5,800 nucleotides of DNA from an uncultured Eubacterium sp. (GCA_905236295.1 CAJOQF010000011.1:1-5800), one strand, 5' to 3'; positions 1 through 5,625 are shown, counted from the first letter of the stretch. Numbers and translations are program-made. Notes: generated by a model from the sequence alone, not told the origin.

Positions 1-72
1 AAGACTGCTAAAAAAATTGAAAGACACACAGGCGTATTGCAAAAGGCGTATAGCTTGATAAACACAATAATG

Positions 73-117
73 GATATAGCTTCGCCATGCAGAGACCCTT
101 TCAAGCTCTGCTATATC
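73..117 (+). terminator. Hairpin followed by T-rich tail, possible plus-strand terminator
   Basis: The outer arms GATATAGC (73-80) and GCTATATC (110-117) pair perfectly. A competing inner stem GCAGAG (89-94) with CTCTGC (106-111) also forms. The plus strand continues TTTTCTATATTTT. It sits just after the possible plus-strand gene end at 56-58, which fits an intrinsic terminator. The AT-rich outer stem and the large loop make this uncertain. A related hairpin lies at 280-349. Confidence 0.35.
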
Positions 118-279
118 TTTTCTATATTTTCCCTCTCCTCACCGACTGCGAATAAACCGACATATCAGAAATAATAAGCTTTATTTGGAGAGAGTTGTGA
201 GTTATATCTATTGAACACAATCTACTATAATACAACCTGCTAAGTCTCGTATGCCATCAACATATTATAATGTTTTTTA

Positions 280-349
280 GACATAGCTTCTCCATCAGCA
301 GTCCAAAGCGTCATTCACAGGACCTACTCGGATAGTTTTCAGCTATGTC
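280..349. repeat. Second copy of a hairpin element related to 73-117
   Basis: The arms GACATAGCT (280-288) and AGCTATGTC (341-349) are a perfect 9-bp inverted repeat with a 52-base loop. The left part of this element matches the left part of the 73-117 hairpin: GACATAGCTTCTCCAT here against GATATAGCTTCGCCAT there, 14 of 16 identical. The T-to-C change in the left arm is matched by an A-to-G change in the right arm, so pairing is kept. There is no U-rich tail, so a terminator role is not indicated. Confidence 0.4.
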
Positions 350-360
350 ATCCGCTCTCA

Positions 361-577
361 CCAATGGCGACAAGGCGGCCAACCGGAGTTTCGAGTGGAA
401 TCGCATCTACAGCATTCGGATCAGTTCTCTGCCGACCTGCTAGGTACAATGGGTGTTCCAGGCGTTCCGGGCATTCTATCTCCCCACCATTTGCGAGGAA
501 GCCGCAAGCCACAAGCAAGCCGCAAACAAGCCGAAATAAGCCAGAAAATACCCGCAAGCAAGCCAGAAAATACCCAA
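361..577. pseudogene. GC-rich open patch, possible remnant of an older coding sequence
   Basis: Bases 361-500 are about 56% GC by hand count, against about 26% for 581-720. Several frames on both strands stay open here, as expected of GC-rich DNA. One plus-strand reading contains WVFQAFRAFYLP, and a minus-strand reading contains RTDPNAVDAIPLETPVG. No frame has a convincing ribosome binding site plus start, and no family is recognised. I read it as a fragment of host chromosomal or mobile DNA left between AT-rich segments. It could equally be non-coding. Confidence 0.25.
499..575. repeat. AAGCC short-period repeat with an embedded 22-base direct repeat
   Basis: AAGCC occurs at 499, 506, 517, 528, 538 and 560, mostly at 10 to 11-base or 22-base intervals. 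Inside it the 16-mer AAGCCAGAAAATACCC occurs twice without mismatch, at 538-553 and 560-575. This gives an imperfect tandem array of an 11-base unit, probably made by slippage, at the boundary where the GC-rich patch gives way to AT-rich DNA. A protein-binding iteron function is possible but unsupported. Confidence 0.6.
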
Positions 578-593
578 CATCGAGTAATCATTG

Positions 594-612
594 TATATCA
601 ATAGTTGATATA
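594..612. promoter_or_regulatory. Perfect 8-bp dyad, operator-like
   Basis: TATATCAA (594-601), a 3-base spacer TAG, then TTGATATA (605-612) form a perfect palindromic dyad in very AT-rich DNA. A TATACT hexamer (617-622) follows on the plus strand, so the dyad could be an operator beside a promoter. No good -35 hexamer is seen at the right distance and no gene follows on the plus strand. It may also be chance in AT-rich sequence. Confidence 0.25.
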
Positions 613-677
613 TCAGTATACTTTATTAAATTAGTTACTGTCAATCTCGTAAATTTAAACAAAAATAATTGATGATC

Positions 678-839
678 TCAGCATTTTGATTGTGCAGATT
701 GTATAGAAGATGTGTCAATCTTCATCATTATAAAGTCACCTACATAAAACCAGAACCGCTTATATAAAATCTTGCAGTCGAAAAGTCTGATACCCTCTCG
801 GGGTCTACGGCAGAAATCAACTCCACCGTGATAGGGCAT
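678..839 (-). CDS. Possible small protein of 53 residues, unknown function
   Basis: A minus-strand frame opens with ATG (839-837) and runs to TGA (680-678). It gives MPYHGGVDFCRRPREGIRLF at the start and ends SAQSKC. The middle is basic and aromatic (LYKRFWFYV). An AGAGGA sequence lies only about two bases before the ATG, too close for a normal ribosome binding site. The same frame continues upstream past a TAG codon, so this could also be the end of a decayed gene. It overlaps the inverted-repeat element at 771-895. It is not recognised, and chance is a serious alternative. Confidence 0.2.
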   Translation of the reverse strand: MPYHGGVDFCRRPREGIRLFDCKILYKRFWFYVGDFIMMKIDTSSIQSAQSKC

Positions 840-895
840 TGTCCTCTATTCTTCCCTCTTTTTTGGAAGGTTTTTATAAGCCAATCGACTGCAAG
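771..895 (-). other. Large inverted repeat enclosing three hairpins, candidate structured RNA or terminator
   Basis: CTTGCAGTCGA (771-781) and TCGACTGCAAG (885-895) are perfect 11-bp reverse complements, 103 bases apart. Inside lie three smaller pairings: ACCC 792-795 with GGGT 801-804; ACGG 807-810 with CCGT 826-829; CTTCC 851-855 with GGAAG 865-869. Transcription from the HNH gene runs straight into it: the left-hand arm is reached 11 bases after the stop codon. The transcript would be a closed multi-branched fold followed by AUUUUAUAU. It could be a non-coding RNA, a 3'-end stability or termination structure, or a pair of inverted recombination sites. It matches no RNA family that I recognise. 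Confidence 0.4.
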
Positions 896-906
896 TTCCT
901 TTACCT

Positions 907-1806
907 TTACCTTTGCACTGCAATAGTACTCCCACTCATCAATTCGTCATTTCCTAAAACAAACATTGCTCCATACGCATCATCAGATATGTTAACGGGC
1001 CAATGAAAACTCTTCCTTTTTGCTTGCATCATCACACCATTTCCAATAGTAGCCGAAAAGTATGCAGTTGCTATATGTAAGTCCAAAGTCACAGTTTCTT
1101 CAATATCGCTACTGGAATACAATCCTAAATTGTCTAAACAACAAGCGCTTTCATCTTTTGTCGATAACAAATATGCCAGAGGAAATGCATTCATCACGCT
1201 AATGAACCCGTGAGGGTGTGTTCGCAAAGTCTCATCATCGATATGCCCTCTTGTAGCTACATCACGTAGATTCACAATTGTGGTATAAGGATAGAACCAA
1301 GAATAGAGCCTGATTCCTCCACCAAGTATCATCTTCTCATCCCGCAGATACTCTCGCAGATATTCATCAATGGTAGTATCCGTATCATACACGCTTTTCA
1401 TTGCCATAAAATGACCCAGGACACATCTCAATATCTTGTTAATCTGGACATCAATACTAATGACGCTACTCAGGTCGTAACTCTTCTCCCCGTCAAGCAC
1501 TTCCTGTGTCATGATATCGATAGTATCATGTACTCTGCCAACAAACTCAGCATACACCTTATCGTATTTACTAAGCAACTCTCCGTTGCACTTCTGGCAT
1601 ATTGTCCGATACTTTACCCCATTCTGATACCGCTTCATATGCCTGTCTTTGGATGGCATGTCCTTTTCCGCAAACAATGTGTCTGCATAGGCACAATCCC
1701 CGATTTTTACGCTCTTTGGAGGTATGTGATCCCACGTGAGCTTTGTGAACCTCCCACAGATATTGCAGTTATCAATCTGACTTCTTTTCTGCTTTATGTA
1801 ATGCAA
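907..1806 (-). CDS. HNH endonuclease-like protein
   Basis: This 299-residue protein has an N-terminal HNH (beta-beta-alpha metal) signature: Cys14-x2-Cys17, then Asp26-His27 in the stretch LTWDHIPPKS, then Cys70-x2-Cys73-Asn74. The two CxxC pairs would bind structural zinc, and His27 with Asn74 would sit at the metal-dependent DNA-cleavage centre. The DHIPPKS string is characteristic of a family of bacterial HNH proteins of mostly unknown role, many thought to act in phage defence. The remaining 220 residues are unrecognised, have no obvious membrane segment, and may give target choice. The start is TTG at 1806-1804: an in-frame TGA lies just upstream at 1818-1816 and the next in-frame Met is residue 50, after the first CxxC and the DH, so a later start would destroy the domain. 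A Shine-Dalgarno lies 7 bases before the TTG. It follows the PD-(D/E)XK gene on the same strand after 96 bases. The nuclease fold is well supported; the role is inferred. Confidence 0.85.
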   Translation of the reverse strand: MHYIKQKRSQIDNCNICGRFTKLTWDHIPPKSVKIGDCAYADTLFAEKDMPSKDRHMKRYQNGVKYRTICQKCNGELLSKYDKVYAEFVGRVHDTIDIMTQEVLDGEKSYDLSSVISIDVQINKILRCVLGHFMAMKSVYDTDTTIDEYLREYLRDEKMILGGGIRLYSWFYPYTTIVNLRDVATRGHIDDETLRTHPHGFISVMNAFPLAYLLSTKDESACCLDNLGLYSSSDIEETVTLDLHIATAYFSATIGNGVMMQAKRKSFHWPVNISDDAYGAMFVLGNDELMSGSTIAVQR

Positions 1807-1844
1807 ATACGTACCTCATTTTTACTTTTAAATTCCAACACCAT
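1794..1844 (-). CDS. Possible 16-residue leader peptide overlapping the HNH start
   Basis: ATG (1844-1842) is preceded by GGAG (1858-1855) at a spacing of 10 bases. It encodes MVLEFKSKNEVRICIT and stops at TAA 1796-1794, inside the beginning of the HNH gene in a different frame. Ribosomes reading it would cover the HNH binding site and TTG start, so it could couple or limit translation of a potentially toxic nuclease. The size is small enough for chance. Confidence 0.2.
   Translation of the reverse strand: MVLEFKSKNEVRICIT
1813..1818 (-). promoter_or_regulatory. Ribosome binding site that fixes the TTG start of the HNH gene
   Basis: Minus-strand TGAGGT, with core GAGG at 1817-1814, lies 7 bases before the TTG at 1806-1804. 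Its TGA is an in-frame stop for the HNH frame. TTG is therefore the only usable start upstream of the zinc-binding cysteines. Confidence 0.7.
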
Positions 1845-1902
1845 ATTTTTACTTCTCCATAACTTTTGGGAAACAGTATACATAAAGATGGAAATAAGTA
1901 TT

Positions 1903-3546
1903 TCAACTTATTAAGTTTGCTTCGTTAGGAATAATAAGAGCGGGGATATGAAATCTAAAGCCTGCGTATTGTACCTCATAATCTTTTTGTTCTACGCCTT
2001 TTGCCAATGGAGTTTTATACTCCTCTCGTCTTATCGTTTCAAACATATCTCTATACGAAGCTTTCTTTTTAAGTATTTCCATGAATTTTCTCTGACTAAT
2101 AACAGGAACTGTCTTACTGTTATTTCGGACGTTTGTTTTTGTGATAACACAACAGAAGAATTCAATATTGTCGCTTATATCAACATTAAATGCTTTTTTC
2201 ATAAATTCGGCACTATGGCACATGGCAAATCCCATTGCTGTATTAATCTGCTCACAACCGTGATCAACGTCATCTTCTCTGGCATATACTTCCCATGTTG
2301 CATCTGCTTCAAGCAGCCACTTCATTTCGCATATAAGGACGGATTGGGATTCTAAATCATATATGCCAAAATCTACATCTGTTATCAGTTTCCCATCTTT
2401 CTCTATCTTCAAATCATGACAAAGGATTATATCACTTTTATCAACAATATCGCTTTCAATCTGATTCCGCATCAAGCTTTCAAGATTATTCACTTCTTCA
2501 AAGTGTTTTTTGTCACGATTTTTCATTTGAATAAGTGCTATAAGATTTCTTTCCGGAGTACCGTTTACAAATAATGACGGTGCAATTAAGAATTTGTTTC
2601 CTATTGCTACAGCAGGCTGATACATAATATCTGCGTGCTTTAACCTCGGATCAAACACCAATAATTTAAGAACGGCATCTACAACGTCATCTCTAAGACT
2701 TGTTCTCTCAATCAAATAATTTTTTATAATGTTAGATTCCTGAACAATTACACAGTCCTCAACAGCAAGCCCCCTGATGCCGCCGGAGGAACATACATGT
2801 GTATGCATAAAGGATAATGCGTATAACTCCCTCCAGCATAACCTGAATTCTTCTAATGTAAAATCATTAAATGCCCAATCAGAAGGCAGAATAGAAGAAT
2901 CCTTCCATAGTTCATCTGCCAGCTGTAAGAAAACATGATTGGCTGTATTCGTGTAACATATTCTTCCGTTCTCATAATGAACAGTTTTAAGAGTATCCCT
3001 TAGTGCATCCTCATTCGCCAATATTATGGCAGACGCCTTTACAGCAAATCCGTTCTCTACTATATCACGCTTATCAAAGAATTCTCCCATCTCTGCCGTG
3101 ATAGCCTTAATTTGAGTTTCTGTCGCTTTGAAGAAAACATCGTTACCTTCAATTTTTACATCAAATCTTTTCCTTGAATATGCTGCATAGGCATCACATA
3201 TCTTTGAGTATGGTAAACAATAAGACCTTAGAAATTCATCAGTTCTGAAAAAATCGTCCTCGCTATAGTCGAAATTTATGTTATTGACATCCGAGTCATT
3301 TGAATTTCGAGAGTAATATTCGAACACCCATTTCAAGCCTATGTTTAAGGCGTCCATCAGATCGCGCTTAATTCCATCAAAAGTTGGTGCAGCACCTCTC
3401 ATTGAATTTGCCACATCTGAGAGTTGGGATTCGTTTTCAAATGTCCTAAGTAAATCAAAGATAGCTTGGGCAAAGACCTTATTGAAATACGAGGATCCAT
3501 GATGATGTGTATCAACAATCTTTTCAATCTCTCGAATATCCATCAC
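1903..3546 (-). CDS. PD-(D/E)XK nuclease-like protein, otherwise unclassified
   Basis: The 547-residue protein carries a restriction-endonuclease-fold signature in its C-terminal half: a helix with acidic residues (EEVNNLESL, about 350-358), Asp390 and Asp392 in ITDVDFGIYD, Glu407-Met-Lys409 at the end of a strand (VLICEMKW), and Gln433 in a following helix. Asp...Glu-x-Lys is the classic metal-binding and catalytic set for DNA cleavage. The N-terminal 330 residues are mixed helical, have no recognised motif and no membrane segment, and could sense or bind a target. The start overlaps the previous gene. I list GTG (3546-3544), giving a GTGA overlap; ATG one codon later (3543-3541), in TGATG, is as likely because AAAGAG (3557-3552) is 8 bases before it and only 5 before the GTG. 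Both imply translational coupling to the 88-residue protein. A defence or DNA-processing role is inference; the nuclease motif is seen. Confidence 0.85.
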   Translation of the reverse strand: MMDIREIEKIVDTHHHGSSYFNKVFAQAIFDLLRTFENESQLSDVANSMRGAAPTFDGIKRDLMDALNIGLKWVFEYYSRNSNDSDVNNINFDYSEDDFFRTDEFLRSYCLPYSKICDAYAAYSRKRFDVKIEGNDVFFKATETQIKAITAEMGEFFDKRDIVENGFAVKASAIILANEDALRDTLKTVHYENGRICYTNTANHVFLQLADELWKDSSILPSDWAFNDFTLEEFRLCWRELYALSFMHTHVCSSGGIRGLAVEDCVIVQESNIIKNYLIERTSLRDDVVDAVLKLLVFDPRLKHADIMYQPAVAIGNKFLIAPSLFVNGTPERNLIALIQMKNRDKKHFEEVNNLESLMRNQIESDIVDKSDIILCHDLKIEKDGKLITDVDFGIYDLESQSVLICEMKWLLEADATWEVYAREDDVDHGCEQINTAMGFAMCHSAEFMKKAFNVDISDNIEFFCCVITKTNVRNNSKTVPVISQRKFMEILKKKASYRDMFETIRREEYKTPLAKGVEQKDYEVQYAGFRFHIPALIIPNEANLIS

Positions 3547-3809
3547 AATAACTCTTTCATCAAATGGATGACAAGCTGCTGATCATGTAATTTATTCCAT
3601 AGTAAACCGTCAATTTCACTTTCTGAACTTGCCTCATTAATAGATTGCTTGATTAACACAGCTAAAACTTTCAGTTCAAGCGTTCCATGTTCTATATAAT
3701 CCTGTGTTCTCTGTGATAAGCATCTATCCATTAAATCAATCCAGCCAAGCTGCATGGATAGAGGTTTCCCTTGATTAAACTGTATTGCCTGTCTTATTTT
3801 TTTGCTCAT
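3543..3809 (-). CDS. Small helical protein of unknown function
   Basis: This 88-residue protein is not recognised. It lacks cysteine pairs, signal peptide and membrane segments. The composition and spacing of Leu, Ile and Met (for example LELKVLAVLIKQ, 45-56, and QLVIHLMKELL at the end) suggest a compact helical bundle. The start ATG (3809-3807) has a good Shine-Dalgarno, AAAGGA (3821-3816), 6 bases upstream. It begins 13 bases after the acetyltransferase stop and its own stop overlaps the start of the nuclease gene, so the two products are probably made in a fixed ratio. That arrangement suits a partner subunit, inhibitor or antitoxin of the large nuclease, but this is inference from position only. 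Confidence 0.75.
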   Translation of the reverse strand: MSKKIRQAIQFNQGKPLSMQLGWIDLMDRCLSQRTQDYIEHGTLELKVLAVLIKQSINEASSESEIDGLLWNKLHDQQLVIHLMKELL

Positions 3810-3822
3810 GTATCATCCTTTA

Positions 3823-4398
3823 TTAGTGCTCTATGATTTCTCCATCGGAGAATTTATATTTCCTGTTACAGTCAGGGCAGGAGAAAGTATTGTCATCAGA
3901 TGCTCTCAGCACTTGTCCACATTCACAGACCCATCCGCGCTGGGTAGCAGGGACTCCAAGCATTAAAGCATGTGGTGGAACATCAGATGCTACGACAGCT
4001 CCAGCTCCTATAGTGGCGTGATGTCCAATTTCATGACCACAGACAATCGTGGCATTAGCGCCAATGGTAGCATCATGACGGATTAGAGTAGGCTTGTATT
4101 TATGGTTCTTCGGATACCGTGATCTCGGTGTCAAATCATTTGTGAATACACAAGACGGTCCGCAGAACACGTAGTCTTCTATCGTAACCCCCTCATAGAC
4201 TGAGACATTGTTTTGAATTTTAACATGGTCTCCTATAGATACGTTGTTGCTGACATTCACATTTTGGCCCAATGAGCAGTTAGCTCCGATCTTTGCTCCT
4301 GACTGGATATGACTAAAATGCCAGATTTTAGTTCCTTCTCCTATTGTAGCTCCCTCGTCTACAATACTTGTTTCATGTACGAAATACTTTTTATCCAT
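3823..4398 (-). CDS. wbpD: WbpD/WlbB-type sugar N-acetyltransferase
   Basis: The 191 residues form a left-handed beta-helix acetyltransferase. Hexapeptide repeats run from about 11 to 150 (SIVDEGATIGEGTKI, VSIGDHVKI, ATIGAGAVV), with IWHFSHI (25-31), NDLTPRSRYP (87-96) and the closing GVPA motif (148-151). A C-terminal zinc ribbon follows (Cys158, Cys160, Cys174, Cys177), a known extension in this family. WbpD/WlbB acetylate the 3-amino group of UDP-GlcNAc3NA with acetyl-CoA to give UDP-GlcNAc3NAcA for surface polysaccharides; they work in the cytoplasm as trimers. The partner genes wbpA, wbpB, wbpE and wbpI are not in this window, so the exact amino-sugar acceptor is open. The start ATG has a strong AAAGGGAG 7 bases upstream. 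It begins 26 bases after the surface-protein gene and is probably co-transcribed with the two genes that follow. Confidence 0.88.
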   Translation of the reverse strand: MDKKYFVHETSIVDEGATIGEGTKIWHFSHIQSGAKIGANCSLGQNVNVSNNVSIGDHVKIQNNVSVYEGVTIEDYVFCGPSCVFTNDLTPRSRYPKNHKYKPTLIRHDATIGANATIVCGHEIGHHATIGAGAVVASDVPPHALMLGVPATQRGWVCECGQVLRASDDNTFSCPDCNRKYKFSDGEIIEH

Positions 4399-4405
4399 TA
4401 TCAGG

Positions 4406-4413
4406 CTCCCTTT
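4406..4413 (-). promoter_or_regulatory. Strong ribosome binding site of the acetyltransferase
   Basis: Minus-strand AAAGGGAG lies 7 bases before the ATG at 4398-4396. It is the best match to the anti-Shine-Dalgarno sequence in the window and sits inside the 26-base gap after the previous gene, supporting a polycistronic message. Confidence 0.6.
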
Positions 4414-4424
4414 AAAGTTATTTC

Positions 4425-5561
4425 TTAATCTGCCACAACTCTAACTTTTATACTCAAATAGAAAGCATACTGATAGCAACCAGGAATATCTCCATCTAAA
4501 GCATTATAGCCCATTGTCACCCAATTATTCACAATTGTGTCTGAAAGTGTTGTTCCTCCAACTGATCCGTTACTCTCAATCAGCGCACTATCCGGTATGT
4601 ACTCCAGATGAAATTTATCTTGGCATGTAAAAACAACACTATCCCAATACCTATCCGGAACAGCATTATCAGAGCAAATCATCCCGTGTGCTACAATGGT
4701 CCTTCCACTTTCTTCTGGTATCATGAACTGTGCTTTAACATTATGAGCGGCTCCATCATATCCTTTAGGGCTGTTATTGTGGACATACAGTCGGATGATA
4801 TAATCATTCCCGGGAGCTACCTCAATTCGATTCGCACTCCAAACATTATCTTTACCATGATTTCCATCGTCGATTCTAGCAGCCACAAAGTTCCTCTCAT
4901 CACCAATAACGCTATCTGTAATAGAGTCAAATGTAATTTTATCTCCTAGAAGCCCATGGTTAATGTCATCCACAGTATAATCTTCTCGACCATTCTCTGT
5001 GTCTCCCCATCCCCAAGTTATGTTATTAGGCGGATTATCTTCGGATTCCATATAGCTCTGACTAATCTTAGATGTTTCAGTTCCTTCATTAACATCAGGT
5101 AAATTGGATGATTTATCGCTTAGTACCCCGCTCTGCTCACCATAACGATCTCTACTTACAGCTGCCGGTGTCATATATTGATACCACACCTTGCTTCTAT
5201 TCCACAGGAACTTTATCTGGTATGCAATAGAACCTTCCTTATCAGGTTCAAACGGCACTGTGTACTTCGTGCCACTATCACAAGGCTGTGTATGCGTATC
5301 ATATGAATAGTATAATTCCCCACGAGTAATATTTTCAAAACTCACACAAGGATATTCCTCAGTCAGCATTCCATCGACTGGAAGAATGGATGGCTCATCT
5401 ATCGGCAAAGAAATAATAGCTACAATAAGTGTAAGGATAGGTAGTGCTACATCTGCTGCAACGATTATTCTATTCAATTTTGGGTAGTTATCTTTATATC
5501 GCTGCATAACCACATTTGCTATACTCACAGCAGCTATAAGAACGAGTAGTATTATTGTCAT
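4425..5561 (-). CDS. Membrane-anchored surface protein with hexosaminidase-C-like and YVHNN domains
   Basis: This 378-residue protein has two membrane helices (about 2-19 and 33-53). The short loop between them is basic (Arg21, Lys23, Lys28, Arg31), so it should be cytoplasmic and the remaining 325 residues should be outside. Residues about 73-115 (GELYYSYDTHTQPCDSGTKY followed by TVPFEP) resemble the chitobiase/beta-hexosaminidase C-terminal domain, a small beta domain often found in surface proteins. A polar linker (about 140-200) leads to a C-terminal domain (about 207-376) with VAPGNDYIIRLYVHNNSP and GYNALDGDIPGCYQY. I know the latter pattern from uncharacterised proteins, mainly of actinobacteria. 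Cys72 and Cys94 could form a disulfide. No enzymatic residues are evident; a wall or glycan contact role is inferred. The ATG has no Shine-Dalgarno. It follows the preceding gene by 64 bases. Confidence 0.8.
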   Translation of the reverse strand: MTIILLVLIAAVSIANVVMQRYKDNYPKLNRIIVAADVALPILTLIVAIISLPIDEPSILPVDGMLTEEYPCVSFENITRGELYYSYDTHTQPCDSGTKYTVPFEPDKEGSIAYQIKFLWNRSKVWYQYMTPAAVSRDRYGEQSGVLSDKSSNLPDVNEGTETSKISQSYMESEDNPPNNITWGWGDTENGREDYTVDDINHGLLGDKITFDSITDSVIGDERNFVAARIDDGNHGKDNVWSANRIEVAPGNDYIIRLYVHNNSPKGYDGAAHNVKAQFMIPEESGRTIVAHGMICSDNAVPDRYWDSVVFTCQDKFHLEYIPDSALIESNGSVGGTTLSDTIVNNWVTMGYNALDGDIPGCYQYAFYLSIKVRVVAD

Positions 5562-5566
5562 TTTTG

Positions 5567-5594
5567 TTAATATGTGTGTTTATTTTAAGTCCAA
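5567..5594 (-). promoter_or_regulatory. Candidate promoter giving a leaderless transcript
   Basis: Minus-strand TTGGAC (5594-5589), a 16-base spacer and TATTAA (5572-5567) resemble -35 and -10 boxes. Only five bases separate the -10 box from the ATG at 5561, so transcription would start at or next to the start codon. This would explain the missing Shine-Dalgarno. The -35 match is only partial. Confidence 0.25.
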
Positions 5595-5598
5595 CTAT

Positions 5599-5622
5599 CA
5601 ATTCCCAGATGGTTAGAAATTG
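5599..5622 (-). other. Small hairpin between the two right-hand genes
   Basis: On the minus strand CAATTTC and GGAATTG pair over 7 positions (one G-T) around a 10-base loop. It begins four bases after the stop codon of the right-edge gene. There is no U tract, so it is at best a weak terminator or an RNA-end structure. Confidence 0.25.
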
Positions 5623-5625
5623 TAT

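Larger units (their letters stand above)
1..906. other. Long gene-poor region with hairpins, a GC-rich patch and short repeats
   Basis: No convincing intact gene lies here. At the extreme left edge a plus-strand frame ends in RLLKKLKDTQAYCKRRIA then TGA at 56-58, which could be the tail of a gene that begins outside the window. A second plus-strand frame is open from base 1 to about 174, so the coding frame cannot be decided. The rest holds hairpins at 73-117 and 280-349, a GC-rich open but unrecognisable patch (about 361-577), a short-period AAGCC repeat (499-575), a dyad at 594-612, a 53-codon minus-strand frame (678-839) and a large inverted repeat (771-895). The patchwork composition and several simultaneously open frames suggest decayed or recombined DNA. 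Confidence 0.6.

Noticed and set aside
226..231. Perfect TATAAT on the plus strand
   Set aside because: No -35 hexamer lies at 16-18 bases (TTGAAC is only 9 away), and the following frame ends after nine codons.
240..284. 14-codon minus-strand frame with GGAG five bases upstream
   Set aside because: Too short to judge; its binding site coincides with the conserved hairpin arm at 280-295, which explains the sequence better.
348..557. Minus-strand frame of 69 residues with a signal-peptide-like beginning
   Set aside because: It starts at TTG with no ribosome binding site, and its hydrophobic start comes from translating the AAGCC repeat. Two plus-strand frames are open over the same GC-rich patch, so openness is not evidence.
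771..895. Retron-type RNA, CRISPR repeat or IscB omega-RNA
   Set aside because: The inverted arms recall a retron a1/a2 pair, but no reverse transcriptase is present. There is no repeat-spacer array. The HNH protein lacks a RuvC domain, so it is not IscB, and the element lies downstream instead of upstream.
1411..1914. Plus-strand open frame of 167 codons
   Set aside because: It lies opposite the HNH gene, whose zinc and catalytic motifs are clear; it has no recognisable domain.
1948..2355. Plus-strand open frame of 135 codons
   Set aside because: It is antisense to the PD-(D/E)XK domain and has the Phe/Cys/Ile-rich look of a shadow frame.
4608..4949. Plus-strand open frame of 113 codons
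   Set aside because: It is antisense to the conserved C-terminal domain of the surface protein and carries no motif.
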